A stretch of 64,000 bases of DNA, taken from Viridothelium virens (lineage: Eukaryota > Ascomycota > Dothideomycetes > Trypetheliales > Trypetheliaceae). Shown here piece after piece: positions 47,639 through 61,987 of the stretch. The stretch lies in contig ML991819.1 in NCBI GenBank assembly GCA_010094025.1, forward strand, positions 171,763 through 235,762. Reading direction: 5' to 3'. Within the stretch, counting starts at the first letter, position 1. Each line of letters starts with the position of its first letter. Below the pieces are notes generated by a model. It was given only the letters and a program-made list of their open reading frames with translations. It did not search any database and was not told the origin of the DNA. Both the position numbers and the translations under genes were made by a program.

Positions 47639-48581
47639 TTAGACAGGAAGGTTGAATCGTTTGCCTTGCAGAACCCTATGAAGTCGACGTTAGTCAATCT
47701 TGACTTGTTCGAGGAAAAGGACAGCCCGAAGCGGACCACGATGACGGCACACTGACTTTGTGTAGTAGATATAGAAGAAATCCGAATACAGGATTGTCTG
47801 GATAATGCCGGCGACGACTGCAATTGGGTCAAAATACCCCTCAGCAAAGTATCGGTACAGCCAGTTCGGGATATAGAGTGTTCTGTAGGCTCCCAAGGCA
47901 AATAAATAATGTGTTGTTATTGTTTCTGCTTCGCCCGTACGCTGCAACATGAACAGCTGTGGAAGGATAGCGACGGATTCGAGCCAGATCGAGAATGCCC
48001 AGAGCATCTGCTTCATATCAGCATCTTCGCCGGAACTAAAAGCTTCCTGCTGTATCTCACCTCTGTCGGAGTGTATTTGTAAGGGAACAAAACGGCCATG
48101 GCTCCAGCAAAACCCAACAAGTATTGCACTTTGAAAGTATCCAGGTTCGGATCATGTGTAGGCTTATAGTCATTGAGCATCAGATAGACAATGTATGACG
48201 ACGAGGCGATGAAGATAATCTTGAAGACGGTGTTGTAGAGGCTCTTTGGCTCGTAGAAGGTCCAGAAGAGATCAAGGTACCGTGTAATGTAGACAGTGAG
48301 ATAGAGGAACTGCGATTTGAAGGATATACCAGATGCGCTCTTGAACTGATTGTCAGAGCGTCCCACCGAAGAACAAAGCCACAGGTGCAGCTTTCGAGTG
48401 TCCGGAAGTTTTCAGCTTACGTTCGATGTTTTCATCTTGTGGAGGAGAATCAGGATCGATACTAAATGGGACAAATCCCCTGCAAATAGAAAGCGAAAGC
48501 ATCAGCAACTGGCCGAATGGGGCCAATTGGAGGGTCACAAGACGGCAGCAGTCGCGCACCTAGTATTCTGAAGATATTCAT
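47639..48581 (-). CDS. ERD2: ER lumen protein-retaining receptor Erd2
   Basis: Five exons: 48581-48560 (22 nt), 48479-48421, 48339-48061, 48007-47757 and 47675-47639; introns of 80, 81, 53 and 81 nt; 215 residues, the usual length. The tiny first exon encodes MNIFRILG, continued by [18 protein letters not shown]. Further landmarks are [29 protein letters not shown] joined to [47 protein letters not shown] and the C-terminal [12 protein letters not shown]. It is a seven-span membrane receptor that binds HDEL/KDEL signals in the Golgi and returns ER chaperones by COPI vesicles. The third exon has two possible acceptors 6 nt apart (CAG at 48346 and AAG at 48340), differing by Phe-Lys; AAG was chosen to match the family. 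It is divergent from the ENGase gene. Confidence 0.95.
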
Positions 48582-48991
48582 CACTTCTTGCCTCCGTCCA
48601 CGTCTTGTGACGCAAAGCACATACACAATTTAGGATGAAAAATCAGTGCCAAATGTTTCTCTCGACCGAAGCGCGGAATTTTGCGCGAAGGGTGGTGGAT
48701 CAAAGCAAGCGCAAGCCGAAGGCCAGAGGTTAAATTCAGGACAGGTAACTCTCTTGGGGCCGCAAAACGGCGGAATGAAGCTTGCTTGCCGGAGCGGCGT
48801 CGGTCCGCGCTGATTGGTGCATCGCGTCCGAATCCCTGTCCTACCCAACTACAACCATCAGCCCTGCAACAACTCGTCGCATCGCTTCATTTTGGCAAGT
48901 CACAGCTTAACGTTAGTCCGGTTCGTGAGCTGTTATCTGCGCCTACTTGAGAGATGTCCTCGGTTGGAAGGGTGTTCTCTTTGAATCGATA
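48582..48991. promoter_or_regulatory. Shared divergent promoter, ERD2 and ENGase
   Basis: 410 bp between the two start codons should contain both promoters. No TATA box or known factor site is clear. Confidence 0.4.
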
Positions 48992-51385
48992 ATGGGCTGG
49001 AAAGACGTTCTGAAACCCATTCGAGATCGATTAGATGACCTATTTCCTCCAAACGAACCGGGTCAAAAGCAGCGGGAGGCAAGACAACGACGGGACCTCC
49101 TCAAGGGATTCAAGTATCTCGAATCATTCGACGAATTAGAGGCATGGTCTCCTCAGGATGTAGATCCGCTACAGGTCTCGAATACCCCTCTCCTACCGCG
49201 AGAGTCTGCCAGTTCATTTGAGAAGGCCAATCTTACTCTTTTACACGATTATGCAGGTAATTATCATGACTATGAGTCGTCCCAAGGTGTAGATGTGGAC
49301 GAGGAACGTTACTGCTGCGAGTATCTACAATTCGTGCATGTATTTGTATACTTCTCGCATAAGTTAGTCTGCATCCCACCACCATCATGGACGAACACGC
49401 TTCACCGCAATGGAGTTAAGGTGCTTGGTACCTTCATTGTGGAGCCTGGCAGTTCAAATGTCGAAAGAATACTGCAGGCCGAGGAACATGAGAGTATTTC
49501 TCAGCAGAGTTCGCAAGTCTTCCTGATGGCAAGTCGATTGGCACAGATCGCCAGGGCTTATGGCTTTGACGGATGGTTGATCAATGTTGAGAAGACGTTT
49601 CCTCTGCATCACTGGAATCTCGGGAAGCTTGAGGGTTTCGTGGAGCAGTTGCGGAAGGATATGGGTGACGGCGGGTCCGTAATATGGTAAGTTATTCTAT
49701 TTCAGTCATCGGCGTTTCGAAGTATCAAATCTATCGTCTGTTCATTCGACCAACGCTCTCTCAAGTCTTTGCAAATTATGTCAAAGGCAAAAGAGCAGGC
49801 TTCCTCGTTGAAGTCAGCAAATTCCACCGGCCGGTTGGCAGCTGTAATATGTTCGTACGCTTACTGCTCAAATAGGTATGATGCTCTAACCACTGAGAAC
49901 AAAGTGATATATCAAAACGGTCTGACCAAAAAGAACCTTCCCTTCTTGAAATGCTCAGGAAGTCTCCTCACGAATTATTGCTGGGACCTAGACAAGCTTC
50001 GAGAGGCGAAAATCATGATAAGAGATAATTGCCTGAATGCGACCGACCTACTGTTCGGGGTCGATGTCTGGGCACAAACGAAACAGCCAAAACAAAACCC
50101 AAGGACTACATGGCCTCGGAATCATGGTGGTGGTACAAATAGTGGCTTAGCTGTCGCCGAGATTGCCAGTTGTCAATTATCTGTCGGAATTTTTGGTCCT
50201 GCAATGCCTTATGAACACTTTGGCAGACATGGTAAAGCCGTTGATCGATCGATGTGGGAAGGCACGTCACTGCCAGAAGGTCTCAAATGTGACTGCGGCG
50301 ATGATTCTTCAGAGTTTCACGCAGAAAACCTTACCGCACCGATCACCAGATTTGCGAAGCAATTCCCGGCAGGTTCAAGATACTTTTTCTATACCAACTT
50401 TGAGCGTGCTTTCTCTCAAATGCCGCAGACTGGTAAAATCCGTGCCCAAATAGGATCGCAATCGGTCTTGCCGGGCCTAATTGATCACGATGTGCCGACA
50501 AAAAGACATATGATTAGTGGTGATCACAATCAGCATTGTTGCACGCTTCTCCTAGACCATCCTGCAAGAGTGCTGATTACTACCAAACGTTTGGAGCCGG
50601 GTCTTCAGGGAAGTTCTGGAGCAGTTTCCGGGCGTAATCGTTGTTTCACACTCTTTAAACTCGCCCTCTCCTGCGACCAGCCTCTCCGGGTATATCTCAG
50701 ACTTCGCCCTCTACTTCCATACAGGCGGCTCGCGGTGGGCTGTGTTTCTGTCACTTTCGCCAATGACACCACAAGAGTCCTCAGAGACAGTCGACCGACG
50801 GACGATGGATTCCACATTGTAGATACCGTGCTTCATGAGACGGCTGAAAAGGTCGATGGTACAATACTCGAAGACACAGATAATACCATCGTCACAGAAC
50901 TTGGCGTCTCGCTAGATTCCTTTGATCACGACTTTCGCAATCCGGCTGATGTGCTCGAAATCTACGCAATATGCATCCAACCTGCACACGTTGCACAAAA
51001 CTTATATGGCATTAGTGATATCCATGTCGAAGATCGCAATGAGAGTCACTTCAAGCATATGCGTTTGTGTTGGAAAATCCACGAGCGGATTTCCAAGCAT
51101 CGCGAGTGTCCTGTCGAGCATCCGCGATTTCCAGACGGGACGCTAGACAAGCGACCCTGGAGCGAAGTCACTGGCCCATTTTCCCATTTCAGGATACGCG
51201 TGAATGGGGAAGAGGTTGGACGCGCTCATGCCTTGGAGTATGTCCTGCCTCAATCAATGTGGGGGAAGCTAAGGCGAGGGGAGGAATGCCAAGTTCAGAT
51301 TATAGGAGTAACGTTTTGGGGGGTGGAGTGGGAAAGCGACATTAGCGACTTGCCAGATGTAGCGCGCGATTGGGAATTCGTTTAG
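48992..51385 (+). CDS. Endo-beta-N-acetylglucosaminidase, GH85 (cytosolic ENGase type)
   Basis: Two exons, 48992-49686 and 49876-51385, around a 189-nt intron (GTAAGT...TAG) that rejoins GGSVIW|YDALTTENKVIYQNGL; 734 residues. GH85 features are the lid region FVYFSHKLVCIPPPSWTNTL, the strand VKVLGTFIVEPG and the catalytic pair Asn198/Glu200 in YGFDGWLINVEKTF. After it come VIWYDALT, LTNYCWD and LLFGVDVWA. The C-terminal ~350 residues are beta-sandwich-like accessory domains. The enzyme cuts the chitobiose core of N-glycans and in eukaryotes releases free oligosaccharides from misfolded glycoproteins. There is no signal peptide, so a cytosolic location is inferred. ATG at 48992 (MGWKDVLKPIRD) is preferred; the frame is open 15 codons further up. 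Confidence 0.9.
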
Positions 51386-51554
51386 TGCGGTATGTGCGAG
51401 ATTTTTGTGACGAGTTTAGAGCCAACATCGACGAACGTGGCACCATGCACGAATCTGGTAGCCTCTTTAACATTTTTGCTATGGTACATTTCCAGGTCGC
51501 TATCTATGCTAAAGCCTCTACTCCCAATGCCAGAACTCCACTTAGAGGAAATCA

Positions 51555-53153
<1,599 letters not shown>

Positions 53154-54290
53154 GACGGACAAAGTTCCGTTGCAAAATCGCGACAGCTAGACTATGAGTG
53201 GAAGTTGATGATGGGCAGGAAGGAGGGTGCCGCATGTGCAACTCAGGCTTTGCGCGAAAGGGGAATGCGTGGCCGAAATGTTGTAAGTATTTTTCCGCCC
53301 AGGCTCAAAAGTTGCGTCGCGAGAAGTCGTGTCGTGTCGTGTCGTGGTGCTTCCAAATTGAGTATGGCGTCCGCGGTGGGAATAAACTACATGGTATCAC
53401 ATTTCACCACGTTGTGTACCATTGAGCGAACAGGGTATCGGCGGTGTGGAAGAGTGGAAGGTTAGAAGAATCTTATCTCACTAGCTTCTGCACATCGGCT
53501 AACCCATACTGGGATAGTGGCCACATGGTCGAATGAAGATGATGCAGGCATGCCCAAAGTGGGCGGAGGCCGCCCACTGCATGCCTGCCCGTGTGAAACC
53601 CAAAAACCGTTTCCGGCAGGTACTCTACTCCGTACTCCCTACAAGCTTCGGCAAGGTACTTTAATCACAATGATAAGCCAGATCTTCTTGACTTCTCGAA
53701 AGGACGAAATTTTGACGCCCTTGCTCTCGTCCTTCTTGATCTTTGAGTGTTTGACTTCGCCTCGCTCTGCATCAATGTTGTAATGGGCGAAAACCGCTTC
53801 ATGGTCCACCACACGCCAGATCCACAGCGCTGCGCTGTTTATAAATGCAGAGGGGTGGTACGTCCTGCATCCAGTGACTGTTCCATCCGTCAAAATACAG
53901 ACAAGCTTCAGTCTTTCCCAAATCACTGATTGACCCTGAGATGTAAACATTATACAGCGCCACCTCTACGGATTGCTGTTCACAATGCTGACCACAACTT
54001 GCTTCAGGCATTAGACATTGCACATTTTTCCTGCTGTTCTCTGGTGTTTTCACTGGCCATAACACTGGTACGTAGGAAACACATCTCAAATTCAGTGCCC
54101 GTATCTGGGTAGCGCTTCGCGTCACGCGTCACGGGCCACTCGTGTCCATCGTGTTTACAACCTATTCCCACGAAGTATCCGCTTTTCAAGCCTCTTTTGC
54201 GGTTTAATAGCTAATACTCTCAGAATAATGCTTTGCAATGAGACTAATCTACTTCTAGTCAAGAACTCGACCTAAAGTCCCCCAGTCATC
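53154..54290. other. Intergenic region with a GTCGT microsatellite
   Basis: 1.14 kb between the diverging RVB2 and coiled-coil genes. Four exact GTCGT units lie at 53326-53345, about 180 bp upstream of RVB2. No gene is recognised. Confidence 0.5.
53326..53345. repeat. GTCGT microsatellite, four units
   Basis: Four exact head-to-tail copies of GTCGT, upstream of RVB2. Confidence 0.9.
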
Positions 54291-57200
54291 ATGGATGACA
54301 GTGTCAGTCCAAGAGGCCCAAAGCGGATGGCATCATCCGATCTATCTAATGATCCGAGCAAACCCGAAAAATTGAAAAGATCCGGCGGAGATCATAATGC
54401 CTTTTACGTTCGAGGTCCTGATAGAGATTATTTGAACGACTCACGTCAAGACTTTTCAACTTCTGCAGGTAGACAGACACACCCAGAATATGGACACGGG
54501 GACATCGCCGCCAACAGCTCGCTCCAGACTTCCAAGTACCCGGTATCTTTAGATGGTTCGTGTAAAGATGGATCCAGCAGTGGAATGAAAGCTACAGAAG
54601 CAATCATGAAGCCGCATGAGAACGCATTTTCTAGCCAAAAAGGGGGCGCCCAAGCCGTCAATCGTAGACCAGGTGAGTATCTCAATCCGAGATTAAAATT
54701 TAGAGATTACAAATAAGCTAATATCTAAGCAAGACCCCTTGCAGGTCGGCACTTCCAATCGTTCTCCTACTACTCCCAACGAGGAAATTGCAGCCCAATC
54801 TCGAGTTGTAAGCGATAACCTGATTCTGCAGTGTCCGAGTAGCTTAATGACTATTCAGGCCTCTGCGCCACCGTTGTCATTACCTGAACCTCCAGTCCAG
54901 AATCTTTCAGCTTTGTCCCCCCGTCCATCCGTCACTTCAGAGGTACCGACTTTCTATGACACGATAACTGAGAACGCGTCTTTGTTACGACAAATCGCGT
55001 CGAAGACTCAGCAACATGAACAATTATTGTCGCGATATCAAGCAGTCGTTCACGATGAAGAGCAAAGCAGAGTCTTTTATCTTGACTTTCCTGCTCTGGA
55101 AAAATCAAAACAGTCAGCTGTCAGCAAAGCCAAAGTGGCATTGGAAAATTTAGAGCAAGATTTGAACAATCTCCAAGCGCAACACACGGAATCTCAACAA
55201 CGCTTTGCCCTTTTTCTTGAAAGGAATATTTCCCAGAATTATACGAGCCAGAAAAATCAAAATGAAGCGCACCAAGCTCAAATTGCTGCCTTGCAAAATC
55301 AAATTTGCAAATGTCAGGCGGACATCCAGTCGAAGGATGAGGCACTGAAATCAATCACCGGTCAACTAGACAAGATGAGAAAGGACTTCACGATAGACGC
55401 CAGGCAGGAGATTAGTGAACTACAGAAAAGCCTAAGTGATCTTCGCTCAAGCCATAAGGATGCTCTGCGCGATATAGGATATCTGCAAGCCGATTCGAGT
55501 CGTCTGAAGAAATTTAGAGGAGAGTTCACCTATGACGACTTGGACAAAATGTGGAAGCGTTCCAAGAGTGCTTCTGAAGGCATCAAGGACATTCGGGATC
55601 AGGACTTGGTACCGAAGAAAGATGTTGACGAGCTTAGAAGTTCCTTTGACAAACGTCTCGATTCAATAGCCCGGCGACTGGGAATGACAGAAGAACAAGG
55701 AGCGAGACTCGTTACATTAGGCTGTAAGTTAGAGGATCTCGAAAAGAAAACAGATCAGATAGCCAACCTCACATCTGGAGGATTCAACGGTCTGGTTCAA
55801 GCTTTGGCGAACTCTTCGCCTTCCATCCTTACAGAAATGCAAAGCTTCAAGCCAAAACTAACAGAGGTGAAAGGGGACGTCAAGAATTTAAAAGAGGCAT
55901 TGGATCAGTGCATCCTGGATGTCAAAAAACTTGAGAATGACCGATTGAGTTCTCATCCGACGTCTTTGGCGTCTACTGATGAAGCTATGGCGCAAAATTT
56001 GGAGGAATTTGCGGAGACGCTCGATAATGAGGTCAAAGGGCGTGTGGACAAGACGCTCGCGGTTTTCCACTCTCGTGAAGATTTGGAAATGGCCCTAACA
56101 CGCGTTCGACAGGACAATGGAGTTTTCGTTATGAAACAACTAGCAACCTTTGAACAGAAGGTGATGAGTTTACTGAAAGAAGACACTTCACGGATCAGAC
56201 AGGACCTCACCGAATTGAAATCGCGGCCGATAGCGGAGGACATTTCAAGCTTCCACAATAGAGTTATGCTGGTTGAAGGAAAGATGGATGAGCTAGCCTC
56301 CAAATTGTTGGCGCAGCAGTCGCGACACTTTGCTGACAGAATCTCTCGGATTGAAAACGTCTTGAAAGCGATGTCCCCAAACCATGATCTTCCCACCAAA
56401 AGCTTTGGCGAGCCTTGCGGATCTACAACTCCAGCTATGGAAAATCCGGTACTTGATTCGCAACCTCAGCTGTCCGATTACGCTGCGACTGGCGTTGGCT
56501 CTGCAGGCGAAAAGTTTGCAACAGTCAAGTTCGTGCAAGATCGCCTTATGGAAGTGTTCATTGTCATCAACGGACTGAGGCAGGACACAAACACATACGA
56601 TGAGCGTGTCCGGAAACACGATAGTCGCCTCGACGAAATCTGCAGGTCCTTAGAAACAGTCCGTGTCCCCATCCAGGGTCTCGAGAAGCGATTCAACGAA
56701 CTGACAACCGACGATCTGCTGAGCTTGATCATGCATGAGATCAGCCGCACTTTCCCAGATGCTCGCAACCTTCAGCAAGTAATCAACCACTTTCATCGAA
56801 TGATGAATGAACTCCATAGCCCTGCGGGTACACTTGGCAAGCAGTCACGTTTGATCGACCAATTGTTGAAAGATGTGAATCATTTACAGCAGACCGTTCC
56901 AGCTAACGGCACAAACGGGATGGGTGACGCTATAATGCGTCATGAAGCAAAGATAGGCGAATTGGATAAGGCGCGTGAAGACCTTTCTCAACGTGTGGAG
57001 CGTGTCCTCCAGACACCAACCACTCTCTCAAGAAACGTGCTCGACGAGAGGCAATGCGTCCAAAACGCCCACGACAGCCACATCATCTATCCTGACAAGT
57101 TACAACGGGACTTGGAGGAACTCGTGAAGCGGGTGAAGGAGATTGAAAATGTAGAAGGGACAGCGAGAGTGATTATCTTACTGAGGCGTCTCGAGCAAGA

Positions 57201-57384
57201 CGTGCGCGAAATATCGACGCGTGTGGGTCAGCGCGAGAACTTGGTGGACACAGTTCAGGGGCAAGTACGGAGCTTGGAGGGTCAAGGAAATGCGCAGGGA
57301 GATATGGTGGCAAAGATGGCGGCCGCGGTGGATGAGCTAAATGAGAAGATTGGGCTGCCGTCGATGTTTGAAGAATTGACCTGA
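54291..57384 (+). CDS. Large coiled-coil protein of unknown function
   Basis: Two exons, 54291-54672 and 54734-57384, around a 61-nt intron (GTGAGT...AAG, GCTAAT branch); 1010 residues. The AAG acceptor is used because the CAG 12 nt downstream breaks the frame. The first ~190 residues are disordered (Ser, Asp, Pro). From about residue 215 to the end there are long heptad-bearing helices with few prolines (ALENLEQDLNNLQAQHTESQ, KRLDSIARRLGMTEEQGARL, RLEQDVREISTRVGQRENLV). No motor, kinase or DNA-binding domain is visible. Such proteins are often cytoskeletal, spindle-pole, septal or nuclear-pore scaffolds; I do not recognise which. The end is Gln/Gly-rich followed by MVAKMAAAVDELNEKIGLPS. Confidence 0.75.
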
Positions 57385-59295
57385 TGGGAGGACTTAGAGT
57401 TGGAAAATGAGCCATGGGGCTCTCGCGGTGGCTGTCTTACATGTTCGAGTGCTTGTTGCGAAATATACCCCTTGCTGCGATTTCGGTACATCAGAAACTC
57501 CCCGCATTGACGGTAATATCGGGAGATTGTGGATTAGGTATGATTAGCTAGAGCAAAGAAGATGGTGAACGACTACAACAGGGATGTACACGAGAAGATC
57601 CACTACTCTAATAATACATTCCTACATTTGAGACACAACTGTGGTCTCGCAATGTAAGTATCGTACAAGTCTTCGACGTACATATTGATCAGTGGCAGTC
57701 CTTGCACTTCGAATGTGCCACCATGCGTTCTAGGAGCCGGTTTCCTGTAGTTTCACACCGAAGACGCTCCTGATCTGAGCCAGTTCAGAAGTTATTGCCA
57801 GCCTCTTGCATCAGATGATAAACCTTTGGCTCGTATGTGTCCCAGGCCACGCGGCTTCCTTGATAATGTGTGAATACACTTGCGTGACATAAGATGGTGA
57901 GTGATTTCTAGCTATTGTGTATGAAGGCTCTGCTGTCAAGCCGCGTTTCCAGTACGGATGTCTACCTCTCGGGAGAAAATCTGATGTCTCATGCAAGAGG
58001 GAGGTTTATATGTGTAATAGTCGAGATCAGGAGCCGCAAGGTTGCCAGAATCATTTGCAAAGGGAAAAGGCCCGTATATAGGCTTCTCCATGTCAGTAAT
58101 CTCTAAATGGCTTCTATTGACAGCTTCGTTCCATTTGTTACTTCGTCAAAGCGTCTTAGAATAGGTGGATCGTACGAAAGCTGGAGGCGATGATAATGAA
58201 GCTCGCTTATGTTCTTGAGGGGTTAAATCCTCCTCCCTCGATAGCCTAAAACAATGCTTCCCGAGATACGGAGTATACATACATAATTTTCCTGCATCCG
58301 ATGCCTACGGCATCCTTCAATAGAGCCTTTAACATTCAACTACGAGACTTGTACAAAGACCCTAGGGAATCAAAATTGAGAAATCTGCTCCACAATCCTC
58401 CGATTTTCCTCCTCAAATAGCGATTATCACGATTTTGTATGGGAGCACGTTGATGCAAGTCGGTAGGTAGACACCGGACGCAGGAAGATGCTATAGAACT
58501 CGATCACGCCCGTTTACTGCACTTTTCAACTTGCCACAGAGAATCCTTGATCCTGGGTCTCACGTTTATTCCGAATTTGAAGTTGTGGATGTCGTAAATT
58601 AAATGCAGTCAGCAGCCACAGTAGTTCTAAGCTCCATTTATCTCACTAAACAGAGGTGCCCGAGCTCGTCACATTAGCCTAATCAGGTCAACTATGATGT
58701 AGGCGAGCTGAATAAATCGAAATACGATGTGATCGGACCATCGAGTCTTACTTGGACCCGCGCGGGCAGTTCGGAGATCAGCAAATAATAGATCAGGATG
58801 GATCAAGCTCCCTGGTCGTCGAGAAGGTGGTACGACGCCTCATGAAGCTGCGCGACGGGAAACTGTTTGAACTGGCATCTAAGAAAGTCTTTGGAGCATG
58901 TGTAGGTGCAATGACTGGCGTAGAGCAGTGGCAGGGCTCTTAGTTAACTGTTGAGCTCGTGCTCAGTGCGTGCAGCACCTTGGAAGTAGCGAGGAGCCAC
59001 CGAGCGCTCATCGCAGCCCTCGGGAAGCTCAGAGCGTACCTAGGCACCTAGGGATCACAATCGTGCGATCATCCATGCTGCTCCTGCCTGATTCGGCAAG
59101 CTTATCATGACGCTTGGAGCCTGCCCTTCTTTGCGAAGATGTCCAGGATGCGACAATCGTCATATTCCCTGCGGGGTTCCAGGTTCCTAAGGCCTTCAGG
59201 GCAGGTAGAGGCTTCAGTAAGGAGGTATTTAAAGTGTGCGAGACAGCGGGTCAGAAGGGAAGTTTTTGCGAAATCTGCACGAATCTTCCGTTGTT
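57385..59295. other. Intergenic region upstream of the sedolisin gene
   Basis: 1.9 kb without a supported gene. An imperfect double ACCTAGG motif lies near 59036-59051. The sequence TATTTAAA at 59226-59233, about 63 nt before the sedolisin start codon, fits a TATA element. Confidence 0.5.
59226..59233 (+). promoter_or_regulatory. Putative TATA element of the sedolisin gene
   Basis: TATTTAAA lies 63 nt before the ATG at 59296, a usual distance in fungal genes with short 5' UTRs. Position and sequence are the only support. Confidence 0.45.
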
Positions 59296-61650
59296 ATGGT
59301 TGCCATTATGCGTGCTTCATCCATCCTGGTGGCGGTGGCCACACTTTTTTCTGCCGCGGCCGTTGCCGCTCCCAGCAACATCAAACACCTTCTCCATGAG
59401 AAACGCGACGGGAACCCTCATCATTGGGGCAAGCGGTCACGAGCACCTTCCACTGGCATCCTCCCTATCCGAATCGGTCTTCGTCAGAGGAATTTGGAGA
59501 ATGCTGAGGAGTACATTAAAGATGTATCGGACCCAAGCTCTGCCAATTTCGGTAAGTTCTAGAGGCACTTCTCGGGTTTGAATGATGATAAGAGGCCATC
59601 CCTTTTCTTCCAAGATCTCGACAGGGAGGGTTTTGCACAGCTGAAGTGGCCGCAAAGTTTTGGGGGAGACGGTGGTTCATAAGCAGGCCTCATAGCTCTG
59701 GACATGTTGCTGCTTGTCGCCGGCTGTCTGCGTCATCGAACAGTGGCTCTTTTGCTTGTGGCCAAGCCTACTATGGAGCAGTCGTTCAAGAATGGCCTCA
59801 CGCTGCAATCAAATGCACCCAACGAATGACATTGTGGTACTCTCATGGTTTGCGTGGTCGTCCTCACTGCCATTGGTTCATCATCTCTGGCTCAGTTTTG
59901 CAACGCTACCTGGATTTGTGTTAATGACTTTTCCCAATAAAGCACTTGCTAACGCATCGATACGTTAGGCAAGCATTGGTCAGCCGAGAAGGTCGCAAAC
60001 ACGTTTGCCCCTGCACGAGAAACGCGGGATGGTGTGACAGACTGGCTGATCTCATCTGGTATCAACCGCGACCGCATCACATATTCCACGGGGCAAAACT
60101 GGATTCACTTCGATGGCACTGTCGAAGAAGCGGAGCGTCTGTTGAACACCGAGTACTGGTACTATCAACACAAGCATAATGGGGGCTATCGCATTGCTTG
60201 CGATTCCTATAGCCTTCCGGAGCACGTCAAGGAGCATATTGATTTCGCCATGCCGACTATTCAATTAGATGGTCTCAAACCAATTGCCAATCTTGACCCA
60301 GCTCGGGTAGAGAGAATAACCTCTGGAGGCCTCACTGGTCTGTCGAACTGCTCTGGTTTGATTACCATTGAGTGCTTGCGAGCCCTCTACAAATTCCCGG
60401 CCGGGAACTCATCTAATCCAACTAATAAAATGGGAATTGGAGAGTGGGCAGACTACTTATATGAGCCAGATTTGCCGATCTTCTTCAACAACTATACTAC
60501 GCCCAAGATTCCCAACAATACGGTTCCCGATTTTATCAGTATCGACGGGGGTCTCAGGGCCAACCTTACAACAGTTGCACAAGGTTCTGGAGTCGAGTCA
60601 GCGCTGGATTTCCAGGTTTCGTATTCCATTATCTGGCCGCAACAGTTACGTCTTTACCAAGTTGGAGACGGAATCAATGTGGATAGTGTAGGGACTTTTA
60701 ACATCTTCTTGGACGCCCTAGATGAGTCTTTTTGTACTTACGCTGGCGGTGACGCTCCCTACTTGGATCCGCAGTATCCGGACCCGAACGATAATGAAAT
60801 GGGCTATCAGGGGCAGCTCCAGTGTGGCGGCAGTCCGACATCAAATGTGTTCTCATTTTCTTATGGCCAGATTGAAGGAGCGCTCCCACGCTTTTACCAA
60901 CAGCGACAGTGCCATGAATGGATGAAGCTTGGTCTCCAAGGTGTCAGCGTCTTATTTGCCAGTGGAGATTCTGGAGTGGCGAACCGGTACAACGCAGGAT
61001 ATCCGAACTCTTGCCTTAACGACGAAAACTTGTATGTTGACAACAACGGGACAAGGTTTTCACCATCATTTCCGGTCAATTGTCCATACGTTACAGCAGT
61101 TGGTGCGACATTCCTCAAGAATAGTTCAATTGCAGGTGGAGAAGTGGCAGTGGCAGATCCGGACCCAAGCAACCAGTTTCTAGATTTTTACAGCGGCGGA
61201 GGCTTTTCGAACGTCTTTGAGTTACCATCCTATCAGGCTGATGCCGTGAACAATTATCTCAAGAACTACAATCCAGGCTACGGACCCAATGTTTATAACC
61301 AGAGCGGAAACGCCCGTGGGTTTCCTGATGTCGCTGCTATCGGCCTCAAGGTCGTCACAGTCTTCAATGGAAAGACACTCGCTGTTGGTGGAACATCGGC
61401 CAGTTGTCCCATCGTTGCTTCGATTGTTACGCTCCTCAATGAGCGGCGATTAGCAGCCGGAAAAGGCCCGATCGGATTCTTGAACCCAGTCTTCTATGCC
61501 CATCCCGAAGCTTTTAACGATGTTACGGAAGGCTCTAATCCAGGGTGCTACACCAACGGCTTTCAGGCAGCACCAGGCTGGGATCCAGTGACTGGGTTGG
61601 GATCACCAAACTTTGAGAAGCTGCTAGATATTTTCTTGAGTTTGCCATAA
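59296..61650 (+). CDS. Secreted sedolisin-family (S53) serine-carboxyl protease
   Basis: Two exons, 59296-59551 and 59969-61650, around a 417-nt intron (GTAAGT, CTAAC branch, TAG); 645 residues. A signal peptide (SSILVAVATLFSAAAVAAP) is followed by a pro-domain (LPIRIGLRQRNLENAEEYIK, then HWSAEKVANTFAPARETRDG, split by the intron). The catalytic tetrad of S53 peptidases is complete: Glu295 and Asp299 in GVESALDFQV, Asp419 in FASGDSGV and Ser562 in GGTSASCP. The C-terminal calcium site is GWDPVTGLGSP with NDVTEGSNPG. Sedolisins are acid proteases that act outside the cell as tripeptidyl peptidases or endopeptidases; which type cannot be told here. The intron is about seven times the usual size in this window. 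Met5 is an alternative start. A TATA-like element precedes the gene. Confidence 0.92.
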
Positions 61651-61840
61651 AAAACAGGACATCTACGTTGGCGAATGCTAGATGATCTTTGGTTGTTTAT
61701 AGCCCTCTCGACAGATCAAATGCATTGATCTAAAATGATAACCCGCTAGACGAAGATCTTGCAGGCCCAGATAAGCGTTTTTTTTGCTACCATGTCCACC
61801 GAATCATCGAAGATTCCCCAAGATCAGAACCTAGATTCTC

Positions 61841-61887
61841 AGGTACTTATGTCTTAGAGGTATGTCGAGCGGCTTACATAAGTACCT
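61841..61887. repeat. 12-bp perfect inverted repeat beside the transposon
   Basis: AGGTACTTATGT (61841-61852) and ACATAAGTACCT (61876-61887) are exact reverse complements 23 nt apart. The pair ends 8 nt before the left transposon border, about 190 nt after the sedolisin stop, and could be a 3'-end hairpin. Confidence 0.8.
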
Positions 61888-61896
61888 ACCTATATA

Positions 61897-61948
61897 ACGT
61901 GTTTCACAAGTGAGCTGATCACCCGGACGAGCTGATCAACCCCACCAC
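61897..61948 (+). repeat. Left terminal inverted repeat
   Basis: Begins ACGTGTTTCACAAGTGAGCT. It contains the decamer GAGCTGATCA twice in direct orientation, a possible transposase binding site. It matches the right end except at position 31 (A here, G in the reverse complement of the right end). Confidence 0.92.
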
Positions 61949-61987
61949 GCGTCGCGCGTACGAACCTTTAATTCTCAATTAATAACT

